DNA of 64,000 bases, from the NCBI RefSeq assembly GCF_008087665.1, contig NZ_CP042912.1, positions 4,402,001 to 4,466,000 of the forward strand, read 5' to 3'. Under the pieces are notes generated by a model that was given only the letters and a program-made list of their open reading frames with translations, made no database searches and was not told the DNA's origin. Source of the stretch: Mariniblastus fucicola (GTDB lineage Bacteria > Planctomycetota > Planctomycetia > Pirellulales > Pirellulaceae). Numbering within the stretch: the first letter of the stretch is position 1; each line of letters opens with the position of its first letter. Positions 18,097-26,261 of the stretch are shown one piece after another. The position numbers were made by a program, and so were the translations under genes.

Positions 18097-21018
18097 CTAG
18101 TTATTCAAAAAGTCGTCCAGGTTCAAAATTACATTCGCCACAACGGTCAAGGAGGCTCGCTGCAACAACGCTTCGGACTTGAGATCCGTCTCTCCCATCA
18201 TCTTCGCCGCCGCAGACGGATCGGCTTCGAATCGCGCCAACGCTGACTGATACAGCTCGCTCAAAACTTCGACTTGCCAGGGTTTTGCGTCGCGATACAA
18301 CGCCAATTCCAAACCGTGAGCAATCCTGGATTCAACATCATTCGACGGCGACTCGTTCACCATCCGATCTGCCAACGCCCGAGCCATCTCGACGAACATA
18401 ATGTCGTTGAGCGTCATGAACGACTGCAGTGGCGTGTTCGTTCGCAGCCGTCGCATGCTGCACACATCGCGCGTCGACATGTCGAACGTCTCCAACAGTG
18501 GATGTGGCTGTGAACGTTTGATGTACGTGTACAGCGTGCGCCGATAGCGATCTTCGCCCTGGCTATCGACCCACGTCATGCCGCCCGTAAACGCGTTGAC
18601 GATCCGCTTGATCGGGCTAGGCGGATAGACCGGCGGGCCGTACTTCTTCTGTGACAACAAACCTGAAACGGCCAAGGACTGATCACGAATAACTTCTGCC
18701 GTCATTCGGATTCGAGGGCCTCGCGACCAGAGCAAATTTCGCGGATCGATTTCATGAGCTTTCGAGTCCACCGATGGCGACTGTTGATAGGTTGCAGAAG
18801 TGACGATCTTTTTCAGCAACTGCTTCACGTCCCAGCCGCTGGCTTGAAAATCAACCGCTAGGGAATCGAGCAGTTCAGGATGAGTCGGCGGAATGCCCTG
18901 CGTGCCGAAGTCTTCTTCCGTTTCGACGATCCCGATCCCGAACAGACGACTCCAGTATCGATTCACCGCCACGCGAGCCGTCAGCGGATTTTCAGAGTCG
19001 AAGATCCAGCCCGCCATGCCCAGGCGATTCATCGGAAGTGTGTCCGGCATCGCGTGAAGCTGACTGAGCACTCCGGCCGAGACCTTTTCCTGTTTACTGG
19101 CAAAGTTGCCTCGGCCCATCACGTGCGTTTGTCGTCGTTTGGCCTGCGGAAGGTCGCGAAGCACCGGCACGCGAAGAGGCGTTTTGATCTGCTTCTTCAG
19201 CGAAGCAATTTCCGTGAATAACGGATCGAGCGTTTTGTCGCGGTACCGTTTGGCGGGCGAATCGACCGAAGTCGTAGCCACTCGCATTCGCCCCACGTTC
19301 AGCCGCGACCATTCGCCATCGTGCAAAACGTACAGCGTTACCTCAGTTTCCGGACCCGAATTCAACGGTTCTTTCAGCGTAAAAATTGCCTCGCGACGCA
19401 CGCGATATTCGTCTTTGGGATGATTGACCGCCCAACCTTGATCGAATTTCTTGCCGTCGACTTTCGATTTGATCGTCGACAAGATGTGACGATTCGGTTG
19501 CGAAAAATCTGCCGCAGCATCTGAGAACTCCAGTAGTCGCTCGCTACCGTTTTCGTGAACTCCCAGCCGAAATTGCGTAACGATGAAAGCGCCCGAAGGA
19601 GCCCGACCGACTTTGCCGTCGTACTTTTTGTCAGGAATGACTTCGATGCGAAGTCCGCGGACCGTTTCGCCGGAAGGAATCGTGAACGTAAACCGGTACT
19701 CGTCGTAGTTCGGAAGTTTTCCAGTCGCCAGGATCGATTCGTCATCGAGCACTTCGAACTTCGTGCCGTCTCGCGATTCCGTTTTGTCCGGACGACGAAC
19801 CGTCCACAGCGGAGGACGCTTTGCGGCCTGCTTTTCCAGGTCGGATATTTTTTGCTCCAGTTTCGCGTTCTGTTCAGCATATTGCCGCGGAAGATACTCA
19901 AGCTTGGGACGATCGTCACGCTTGTCAGCGTCAACGGTCTGATTGAAAAAGTCCAACAGCTGGTAGTATTCTGTTTGGCTGATCGGATCGTACTTGTGCG
20001 AGTGACATTCGGCGCAACGAACTGTTAATCCCATGAACGCGTTGAGCGTCGTGCTGAGTCGATCTTTGACGGCGATGGTGCGAAACTCTTCGTCGTTCGT
20101 CCCGCCTTCGTTATTGTTGAGCGTGTTGCGGTGAAAGGCGGTGGCCAATTGCTGCTGTGCTGTAGACTCGGGCAACAAATCACCGGCCAGCATTTCAGTG
20201 ACCAGTTGATCGTAAGGCCTGTTTTCCGCGATGGCATCGATCAACCAGTCTCGCCACGGCCAGATCTCGCGATACTCATCGCCGGAGTAACCCACGGTGT
20301 CGGCGTAGCGAGCCAGATCCAGCCACATCGAAGTCCAGTGCTCTCCGTAGGCTTCGGAATCCAAAAGCAGATCAACGACGTTGGCGTAGTTTTCCTCGGT
20401 CGCTTCGAGCAGAAAAGCATCAATCGCCGCGACCGTCGCCTCATCGTGAACCGACGGCGGCAAACCGGTCAGATCCAACGACAACCGTCGCATCAACGCA
20501 TTCGGTTTGGCGGGCGGATTCTGCGTAAGCCCGGCCTTCTGAACTTCGGATAAAATAAAGTTATCGATTTCGTTGTGAACACGTCCAGCGGTGACTTCCG
20601 GAGGCTCATGTTGCTTGGGAGCAACGAAGGCCCAATGTGTTTCGTACCCGCCGCCTTGTTCGATCCAACGTCTGAGTAAATCGATCTCTTCTTTGGTCAA
20701 CCCGTCGCCGTGCTCCATCGGCGGCATGCGAGAGTCCTCGTCGTCTGTTTCGACGCGTGCGATCAGTTCGCTTTCATCCGGTTCGCCGGGCACAATCGAA
20801 TCCATTTCGGTCGCGCCTTCGAAAGTATCAAGCCGCAAGTCCGCGTGGCGGTCGCCTTCGTCAGGTCCGTGACAGGAGATGCATTTCGACGACAGGATGG
20901 GACGGATGTCGTCGTTGAAGCTAATCTGATCCGACTGCTGTTGCGAAAAACAATGCGAAACGAAACAGACGGTCAGCACCAAACTGCCCAGCAAGTTGGC
21001 GAATTGAGATTTGATCAT
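18097..21018 (-). CDS. Planctomycete cytochrome-like protein with DUF1549 and DUF1553 (PSCyt1-PSCyt2-PSD1)
   Basis: A 973-residue exported protein from ATG 21018. Residues 1-26 form a signal peptide ending near CFSQQQ. The PSCyt1 region carries one c-type heme motif, KCISCHG, at about residues 44-50, then SRMPPM, a likely methionine ligand. DUF1549/PSCyt2 follows (WTSMWLDLARYADTVGYSGD, WRDWLIDAIAENRPYDQLV), with a second CAECHSHKYDP CxxCH. The C-terminal third is DUF1553/PSD1 (AVNRYWSRLFGIGIVETEED, RTLYTYIKRSQPHPLLETFD). The role is untested; redox-linked processing of glycans has been proposed for related loci. The start codon at 21105 in the same frame lacks a better leader. Confidence 0.93.
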   Translation of the reverse strand: MIKSQFANLLGSLVLTVCFVSHCFSQQQSDQISFNDDIRPILSSKCISCHGPDEGDRHADLRLDTFEGATEMDSIVPGEPDESELIARVETDDEDSRMPPMEHGDGLTKEEIDLLRRWIEQGGGYETHWAFVAPKQHEPPEVTAGRVHNEIDNFILSEVQKAGLTQNPPAKPNALMRRLSLDLTGLPPSVHDEATVAAIDAFLLEATEENYANVVDLLLDSEAYGEHWTSMWLDLARYADTVGYSGDEYREIWPWRDWLIDAIAENRPYDQLVTEMLAGDLLPESTAQQQLATAFHRNTLNNNEGGTNDEEFRTIAVKDRLSTTLNAFMGLTVRCAECHSHKYDPISQTEYYQLLDFFNQTVDADKRDDRPKLEYLPRQYAEQNAKLEQKISDLEKQAAKRPPLWTVRRPDKTESRDGTKFEVLDDESILATGKLPNYDEYRFTFTIPSGETVRGLRIEVIPDKKYDGKVGRAPSGAFIVTQFRLGVHENGSERLLEFSDAAADFSQPNRHILSTIKSKVDGKKFDQGWAVNHPKDEYRVRREAIFTLKEPLNSGPETEVTLYVLHDGEWSRLNVGRMRVATTSVDSPAKRYRDKTLDPLFTEIASLKKQIKTPLRVPVLRDLPQAKRRQTHVMGRGNFASKQEKVSAGVLSQLHAMPDTLPMNRLGMAGWIFDSENPLTARVAVNRYWSRLFGIGIVETEEDFGTQGIPPTHPELLDSLAVDFQASGWDVKQLLKKIVTSATYQQSPSVDSKAHEIDPRNLLWSRGPRIRMTAEVIRDQSLAVSGLLSQKKYGPPVYPPSPIKRIVNAFTGGMTWVDSQGEDRYRRTLYTYIKRSQPHPLLETFDMSTRDVCSMRRLRTNTPLQSFMTLNDIMFVEMARALADRMVNESPSNDVESRIAHGLELALYRDAKPWQVEVLSELYQSALARFEADPSAAAKMMGETDLKSEALLQRASLTVVANVILNLDDFLNN

Positions 21019-21274
21019 CGTTGATGTTCTAAAGTCCATTGATGTCTCAGAGTATCGGTTGCCCTGGGTGCATGGTAAAACCAAAGCGGCAAGTTGCAGA
21101 TCCAATTATAGCCGCGGTGCGTTTTTCAGGTCGATTGCAAGTTTTCTGGTGAAGAAGCTGACATTGCAGAAGCCAAAACCGGCACGACGCAGGCTGCTGG
21201 GAGCAATTGAATGCCAAGTCGAAACCGCTTCGGCACGCTGTCGTGACTCCAAACACTATTTATCTACTCGCAAC

Positions 21275-22477
21275 ATGAAACCAGTTTCTGTTTCCGTTCT
21301 GACCGACGCCATTCGTCACACGCTCAACCAGAAGTTTGGACGTGTGTTCGTAGCTGCAGAGATTTCCGGAATCACGCGTCCACAATCCGGCCACATCTAC
21401 CTGACTTTAAAAGACGAGTTTGCCCAGATCAGCGGCGTGGTTTGGCGGACGACCGCGGAGCAGTTGAAGTTTGATCTTGAGGACGGTCAGAAAGTTGTCT
21501 GCGGCGGCTACGTTGATCTCTATCCGCAGCGTGGCACGTATCAGCTGATCATTCAGCAAGTGCAACCTGTCGGCATCGGTGAGCTGGAGCTGGCGTTTCG
21601 ACAGCTGCATGCGAAGCTGAAGAACGAAGGACTGTTCTCTCCCGAGCACAAGAAAACGCTGCCTCGTTATCCGCGCCGCGTCGCGTTGGTCACCAGTCCG
21701 ACGGGAGCCGCGATTCGCGATTTCCTTCAGGTGCTGCATCGACGTTGGAAGAATATCGAAGTTACCGTGCTGCCGGTGAAAGTTCAGGGCCCCGGTTCGG
21801 CGAACCAGATCGCGGCGGCGATTCGCTCAATTTCCAGGATGGCCGAGTCACCGGATGTCGTTGTCGTCACGCGCGGCGGCGGAAGCAAAGAAGACCTCTG
21901 GAGCTTCAACGAGGAATCAGTTTGCCGCGCCGTGTTTGATTGCCCGGTTCCGGTGATCAGCGCCGTTGGCCACGAAGTCGATGTCGCCCTCTCGGATCTG
22001 GTGGCTGACGTGCGAGCGCTGACGCCTTCGGAAGCCGCCGAACGTCTGGTGCCCGATCAGGCCGAATTCCTGAAACAGCTGGACAACGTACGCACTCGAA
22101 TGACGCGGGCGCTTCGTGATCGGCTGGAGTCGGCAACGACAGAGCTGGAACAAATCGCCGCCCGTCCCGTATTCTCGCGGCCGATGGTATTGGTCGAGCG
22201 AAATGCTCAACTGGTCGATGAACTACAACGCCGCATGAACCTCGCGATGAAACGCCAAACCGAGATCGCGTCGAGCGAAGTTGGCTCTCTGGCAGGACGG
22301 CTCGATTCCATCAACCCGCTCGCAGTTCTGTCCCGCGGCTACAGCCTGACGTCGAAAGTCGATGGCGAGAGTCGAACCCTTGTCGGTGATTCCGGCATGC
22401 TGACCGAAGGAGACGAAATCGAAACTCGGCTCGCTCAGGGAACCGTAACCAGCAAAGTAGTCAAGACAAACCGGTAG
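21275..22477 (+). CDS. xseA: Exodeoxyribonuclease VII large subunit
   Basis: Catalytic subunit of the single-strand-specific exonuclease VII. From ATG 21275 it has 400 residues, somewhat shorter than the 450 or so of well-studied homologues, mainly in the C-terminal coiled coil. The N-terminal OB-fold spans residues 1-100 (FGRVFVAAEISGITRPQSGH). The catalytic domain contains ALVTSPTGAAIRDFLQ, VVVTRGGGSKEDLWSFNEE and ISAVGHEVDVALSDLVADVR. The small subunit xseB is not adjacent. The frame is open upstream into the divergent region with the DUF1549/1553 gene, but that part has no family match. Confidence 0.95.
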   Translation: MKPVSVSVLTDAIRHTLNQKFGRVFVAAEISGITRPQSGHIYLTLKDEFAQISGVVWRTTAEQLKFDLEDGQKVVCGGYVDLYPQRGTYQLIIQQVQPVGIGELELAFRQLHAKLKNEGLFSPEHKKTLPRYPRRVALVTSPTGAAIRDFLQVLHRRWKNIEVTVLPVKVQGPGSANQIAAAIRSISRMAESPDVVVVTRGGGSKEDLWSFNEESVCRAVFDCPVPVISAVGHEVDVALSDLVADVRALTPSEAAERLVPDQAEFLKQLDNVRTRMTRALRDRLESATTELEQIAARPVFSRPMVLVERNAQLVDELQRRMNLAMKRQTEIASSEVGSLAGRLDSINPLAVLSRGYSLTSKVDGESRTLVGDSGMLTEGDEIETRLAQGTVTSKVVKTNR

Positions 22478-22808
22478 ATCACGATGACTTGCAGATTCGA
22501 TTTTCAATTTGACGATCGCTCGACCAGATTGCTTTCACGAGGAGAGACTATAAATATCCTAAGATGCTATTTCTCTTTATTGCCGGTAATGGCCAGTTTA
22601 TATGGGACGCAGCCGCCCAAAAATTAGTGAAACCAGACTCTCGCAGACAGGCTGCCCGCACAGCGGGAGCATCGCTCCCCACAAGACCACTCTAGGTCCG
22701 CTGCTTGCGCACAGGGGCGGCAAAGTTGACAACGGTGCGGGTGTCTTTAAGAATGCTTGATCAATTTTCACCACCACTGTCGCCCGACACGGGCTCAGGA
22801 GACCAACC
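22478..22808 (+). promoter_or_regulatory. ilvC upstream region with candidate promoter and competing hairpins
   Basis: A 331-base gap without a supportable gene. TTGACA at 22726-22731 is followed 16 bases later by TAAGAA, a plausible but imperfect sigma-70 pair about 55 bases before ilvC. Upstream, CCCGC-aca-GCGGG (22655-22667) and GGGAGC-atc-GCTCCC (22665-22679) overlap by three bases, so only one could form at a time, but they lie upstream of that promoter. I saw no branched-chain-codon leader peptide. Confidence 0.35.
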
Positions 22809-23819
22809 ATGCCAACCATGTATTTCGAAAAAGACGTTAATTCCCAGGCCCTCGACGGCAAATGTGTCGCCGTGATCGGCTACGGCAGCCAGGGACGCGG
22901 CCAGTCGCTCAACCTTCGCGACAGTGGAATTAATGTGATTCTCGGGCTACGTGAAGGCGGCAAAAGTTGGGACGCCGCAAAACAGGATGGCTGGGAACCA
23001 AAAACAATCGAAGACGCTGCCAAGGAAGCTGACATCATCTGCATGTTGACGCCGGACCTTTCGCAGCCGGGCACCTACAAGGAATCAATCGAGCCGAACC
23101 TGAAAGACGGCGCGACGATCCTGTTTTCGCACGGCTTTAACATTCGCTACGAAAGCATCGTCGTTCCTGAACAGTACAACGTCATCATGGTGGCTCCAAA
23201 GGGCCCTGGTGGTTTGGTGCGAACTCAGTACGAAGAAGGCGCTGGAGTTCCTGCCTTGATCGCGATCCATCAGGACGCGACGGGCACAGCAAAAGAGCTT
23301 GGTCTGGCCTACGCCTGGGGCGTTGGAGCAGCTCGAGCCGGAGTCATCGAAACGACTTTCGCAGAAGAAACAGAAACGGATCTCTTCGGTGAGCAAGCGG
23401 TTCTTTGCGGCGGACTTAGCGAGCTGATCGTTGCGGGCTGGGAGACGCTGGTCGAAGCAGGCTACCAACCGGAAGTCGCTTACTTTGAGTGTCTGCACGA
23501 AGTGAAACTGATCGTCGATTTGATTTTCGAAGGTGGCATCGAGCGAATGCTTGAATTTGTCAGCGACACGGCGGCCTGGGGCGATTTCGTGGCTGGCAAA
23601 CGAGTGATTGGTGCGGAATCACGTGCGGCGATGAAAGAGCTGCTGGCTGAAATTCAGGACGGTCGATTTGCAAAGCGTTGGATGGAAGAAGAAGCCAACG
23701 GCTATCCGGAATTCAAGAAGCAATACGAAGCCGACTGTTCCCACAAGATTGAAGTCTGCGGTAAGGAATTGCGGAAGCATTTCTCATGGCTGGAGCAGGA
23801 AGAAGAAGTCGCCAGCTAA
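22809..23819 (+). CDS. ilvC: Ketol-acid reductoisomerase
   Basis: Second common enzyme of valine and isoleucine synthesis; it isomerises and reduces acetolactate or acetohydroxybutyrate with Mg and NADPH. It has 336 residues, a class I (short) enzyme. The Rossmann motif is AVIGYGSQGRGQSLNLRDSG at about 21-40, followed by the cofactor loop LREGGKSWDAA. The knotted C-terminal domain has the Mg ligands in TDLFGEQAVLCGGLSEL (about 191-207) and in the downstream FECLHEVKLIVDLIFEGG. The start ATG is preceded by AGGAG. ilvA, the entry to isoleucine synthesis, lies 400 bases downstream on the same strand. Confidence 0.97.
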   Translation: MPTMYFEKDVNSQALDGKCVAVIGYGSQGRGQSLNLRDSGINVILGLREGGKSWDAAKQDGWEPKTIEDAAKEADIICMLTPDLSQPGTYKESIEPNLKDGATILFSHGFNIRYESIVVPEQYNVIMVAPKGPGGLVRTQYEEGAGVPALIAIHQDATGTAKELGLAYAWGVGAARAGVIETTFAEETETDLFGEQAVLCGGLSELIVAGWETLVEAGYQPEVAYFECLHEVKLIVDLIFEGGIERMLEFVSDTAAWGDFVAGKRVIGAESRAAMKELLAEIQDGRFAKRWMEEEANGYPEFKKQYEADCSHKIEVCGKELRKHFSWLEQEEEVAS

Positions 23820-23874
23820 CGTTGGCGCGGTGTGGCACAGGCTTTCACAGAAGGTTGTCGGTCAGCCGCATGAA

Positions 23875-23900
23875 GGTGGCATAGGCTTCCAGCCTGTGAT
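23875..23900. repeat. Dispersed palindromic repeat, variant A
   Basis: ggtggcataggcttccagcc followed by tgtgat. The same string recurs at 31158 and 48219, and inverted at 33060 and 48254. Confidence 0.85.
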
Positions 23901-23987
23901 TGCATTATTGGTTTGCTCTCGTCATTGCATCGATTTGTTATTGCTCTGGCGATTGCATACCGAACCCGGCCGACACTCATCCTGTCC

Positions 23988-24011
23988 GTAGTGGCGGCTT
24001 CCAGCCGCCTC
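23988..24011. repeat. Dispersed palindromic repeat, variant B
   Basis: gtagtggcggcttccagccg followed by cct. The core GGCGGCTTCCAGCCGCC is palindromic apart from its centre. It recurs at about 31195. Confidence 0.8.
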
Positions 24012-24105
24012 TTTGCCGAAACCGATAGTCGCGACTCCGCCGCCACGCGGTTCTATACCCCAACCCAAGCGACATTTTCGGAAGTTTGGCCAAACCACTG
24101 GCATT

Positions 24106-24165
24106 GCGACGGCTGGAAGCCGTCACTACAACCGAATTTCGACGGTTGGAAGCCGTCACCACGAC
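24106..24165. repeat. Two dispersed palindromic repeat copies, variant C
   Basis: gacggctggaagccgtcact at about 24108-24127 and gacggttggaagccgtcacc at 24141-24160. The arms GACGGCT and AGCCGTC pair. A related copy with one change lies at 31227. Confidence 0.8.
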
Positions 24166-24224
24166 GAACTCCGAACAACTGCAAAAAGCTCTCGCTTAAC
24201 CAATCCTCAGGCTCGTGGTTCACC

Positions 24225-25778
24225 ATGAACACCAACGCCACCAACCAGGAACTCTGTGCACTCTCTGACAAAGAGCTCCTGACACGTCTGTCATTCGAGA
24301 CCCGAGCGGCCAGCCGGATCTACGAAGTCGAAGGACAAACGCGCTGCGATTCAGTCGTGCTCGACAGCGGATGCGAGCTGCTGCTCAAGCGGGAAGACCT
24401 TTCGAAAGTCCACAGCTACAAGTGGCGTGGCTCGTACAACAAGATCGCGTCGCTGGTCGAGAAGGGTTTCGGCGGCGACCTTGTTTGTGCTTCCGCCGGC
24501 AATCACGCACAAGGCGTTGCACTGACAGCAGCCAGGCTGAAGTTCAAAGCCACGATCTTCATGCCGCTCTCGACGCCATTGGTGAAACAACAAGCCGTCC
24601 GCAGACTTGGCGGGCCCTTCGTGGAGATCCGACTTTGCGGCGATTCTTTTGACCAAGCCTCCGCAGAGGCTTATCGCTTCGCGGAGGCAAACGGCGCTGA
24701 AATGATCGCGCCCTACGATGACATCAAAGTCGTCGCCGGACAGTCGATGATCGGTGTCGAACTAAGCAACGCGTTGCGCCGAACGCCGACCCATGCCTTT
24801 TTGGAAATTGGTGGCGGCGGAATGGCAGCAGGCGTGGCTTCTGTTTTGCGAAAGAAGTTTCCAGCGATCAAAATCATTGGTGTCGAAGCCGCGGGTCAAA
24901 ATAGCATGGGCATCTCGGTTACCGCGGGCTCGCGCCAGACGCTGGAAGAACTCGATCGCTTCTGCGACGGAACCGCAGTGGCGACGCCGGGCGAGCTTCC
25001 GTTTCGGCTGTGCAGCCTGCTGCTGGACGAGTTCATGACGGCGTCGAACGACGAAGTTTGCCAGGCGATTCAGTTCCTCTGGCAGAAGAACCGAATCATG
25101 GTCGAGCCATCAGCGGCACTCGGCGTCGCGGCAGCCCAGAAGTACGGACTGACAGACGATGACTATGCACTCACCGTGCTTTCCGGTTCCAACGTCGACT
25201 TCATGGCGTTGCCCAAAATCGCCAAACGCGGTCAGCTCGATCGTCCCGAAGAACGCTTCTTCTGCTTTGAGATCGGCGAGCAACCAGGAGCTCTGATCGG
25301 ATTGTTGGATCAGTTCTTCTCCAACATGAACATCATCGATTTCCAATACGGAAAAGTCGCCAACGAAGTAGCTCGCCCGGTGATCGGCGTCGAAGTTCCT
25401 GCTTCCGATGCCAAGGAGTTGGAAGTCTTCTTTCAACGCGACGACTTGCCGCCGCACGAAGAAGTCACCGGTCAGGCGGCGACCGAATTTCGCGTGATCC
25501 CGTTCAGGCCGGACACGCTGAATCACCCGTTCTTTGCCGTTGTTACTTTCTCGAACCGACCGGGAGCGCTTCGCGAGTTCATGCGAGGCGCGAGCAAACA
25601 CGCGAATGTTTGCTACATGAACTACACCGACTCGGGTCAGACTGAAGGCCAGGCGTTGATGGGTTTTGAGTTCGATGACGAATCGAAGAAAACCGACTTT
25701 CAACAATGGCTGACCACCGACGACATTCGCCATGAGCCGATTGACATCGAGCAGGTACTGCACTCCGCGATTGAGTAG
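24225..25778 (+). CDS. ilvA: Threonine ammonia-lyase, biosynthetic type
   Basis: Deaminates threonine to 2-oxobutyrate, the first step of isoleucine synthesis. From ATG 24225 it has 517 residues, the length of the biosynthetic class. The PLP lysine lies in LSKVHSYKWRGSYNKIASL (about residues 55-73). The PLP phosphate-binding glycine loop is FLEIGGGGMAAGVAS, preceded by CASAGNHAQGVALTA. The C-terminal 190 residues contain two ACT-like regulatory domains (CFEIGEQPGALIGLLDQF and FFAVVTFSNRPGALREFM), so allosteric feedback by isoleucine is expected. The open frame further upstream runs through palindromic repeats and is not coding. Confidence 0.95.
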   Translation: MNTNATNQELCALSDKELLTRLSFETRAASRIYEVEGQTRCDSVVLDSGCELLLKREDLSKVHSYKWRGSYNKIASLVEKGFGGDLVCASAGNHAQGVALTAARLKFKATIFMPLSTPLVKQQAVRRLGGPFVEIRLCGDSFDQASAEAYRFAEANGAEMIAPYDDIKVVAGQSMIGVELSNALRRTPTHAFLEIGGGGMAAGVASVLRKKFPAIKIIGVEAAGQNSMGISVTAGSRQTLEELDRFCDGTAVATPGELPFRLCSLLLDEFMTASNDEVCQAIQFLWQKNRIMVEPSAALGVAAAQKYGLTDDDYALTVLSGSNVDFMALPKIAKRGQLDRPEERFFCFEIGEQPGALIGLLDQFFSNMNIIDFQYGKVANEVARPVIGVEVPASDAKELEVFFQRDDLPPHEEVTGQAATEFRVIPFRPDTLNHPFFAVVTFSNRPGALREFMRGASKHANVCYMNYTDSGQTEGQALMGFEFDDESKKTDFQQWLTTDDIRHEPIDIEQVLHSAIE

Positions 25779-25791
25779 CTGCGAAGAGGAA

Positions 25792-25813
25792 ATTGGCGAA
25801 AGCTGTCGCCAAT
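25792..25813. terminator. Hairpin between convergent genes
   Basis: ATTGGCGA-aagctg-TCGCCAAT is a perfect 8-bp stem. On the minus strand it is followed by a T-rich run (TTTCCTCTT), so it could end the small minus-strand gene and ilvA from both sides. Confidence 0.45.
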
Positions 25814-25835
25814 CGCCGCTGGAACATCGCCATTT

Positions 25836-26063
25836 TCATCCGGCCATGTTGGGCATTCTGCGCTGCGTTTCCGAGAGCAACAGATTACAAATTGCCGCTG
25901 GCTCCGCCGCGTGCGACGATGCTTCACGTTCGGCTCGCACCCACATCACCAACCCTTCATTCTCGAACCAGTGACCATGCTTTCCGCAACTGGAACACCG
26001 ACACGAGTGAGACGTTAGCCATTTGACCTGATAGTGCCGACATCGCGAAACATTGGGGCTCAT
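25836..26063 (-). CDS. Small Cys-rich (zinc-ribbon-like) protein
   Basis: A 75-residue frame in an otherwise empty 480-base gap. The ATG at 26063 is preceded six bases away by GGAG, an excellent ribosome binding site. The N-terminal half has cysteines spaced as in a small zinc site: RCRHYQVKW, then [20 protein letters not shown], with nearby histidines. The C-terminal half is polar. I do not recognise the family; metal binding is inferred only from the cysteines. A hairpin that could terminate it lies 23 bases beyond its stop. The rest of this gap, 26064-26261, shows no gene. Confidence 0.45.
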   Translation of the reverse strand: MSPNVSRCRHYQVKWLTSHSCRCSSCGKHGHWFENEGLVMWVRAEREASSHAAEPAAICNLLLSETQRRMPNMAG

Positions 26064-26261
26064 CGTTTTCTCCGGGAAGATTGCTCGAACTCAAAAGATT
26101 GTTCGGGGCCACTCCGACACATCTGGTCCACAGTGGAAGAAATCTGCAATTCACTGCTTAAACTTCGCCATTTTGGCCTCCCCGATCCCTGTAGAATGAA
26201 ATCTTTGACTACCTTCGATCCGCCCATTGAAACGAGCCGCGCCCTGTCGCCTGAGTCCACC

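Larger units (their letters stand above)
23820..24224. other. Intergenic stretch with dispersed palindromic repeats
   Basis: The 405 bases between ilvC and ilvA contain no supportable gene. They hold four copies of a palindromic element (listed separately) in the two variants ataGGCTTCCAGCCtgt and ggcGGCTTCCAGCCgcc or its complement, separated by 60-100 bases. ilvA probably has its own promoter here, but none is clear. Confidence 0.6.

Noticed and set aside
23913-24224. N-terminal extension of ilvA
   Set aside because: The frame runs through palindromic repeats and the threonine ammonia-lyase family begins at the ATG at 24225.
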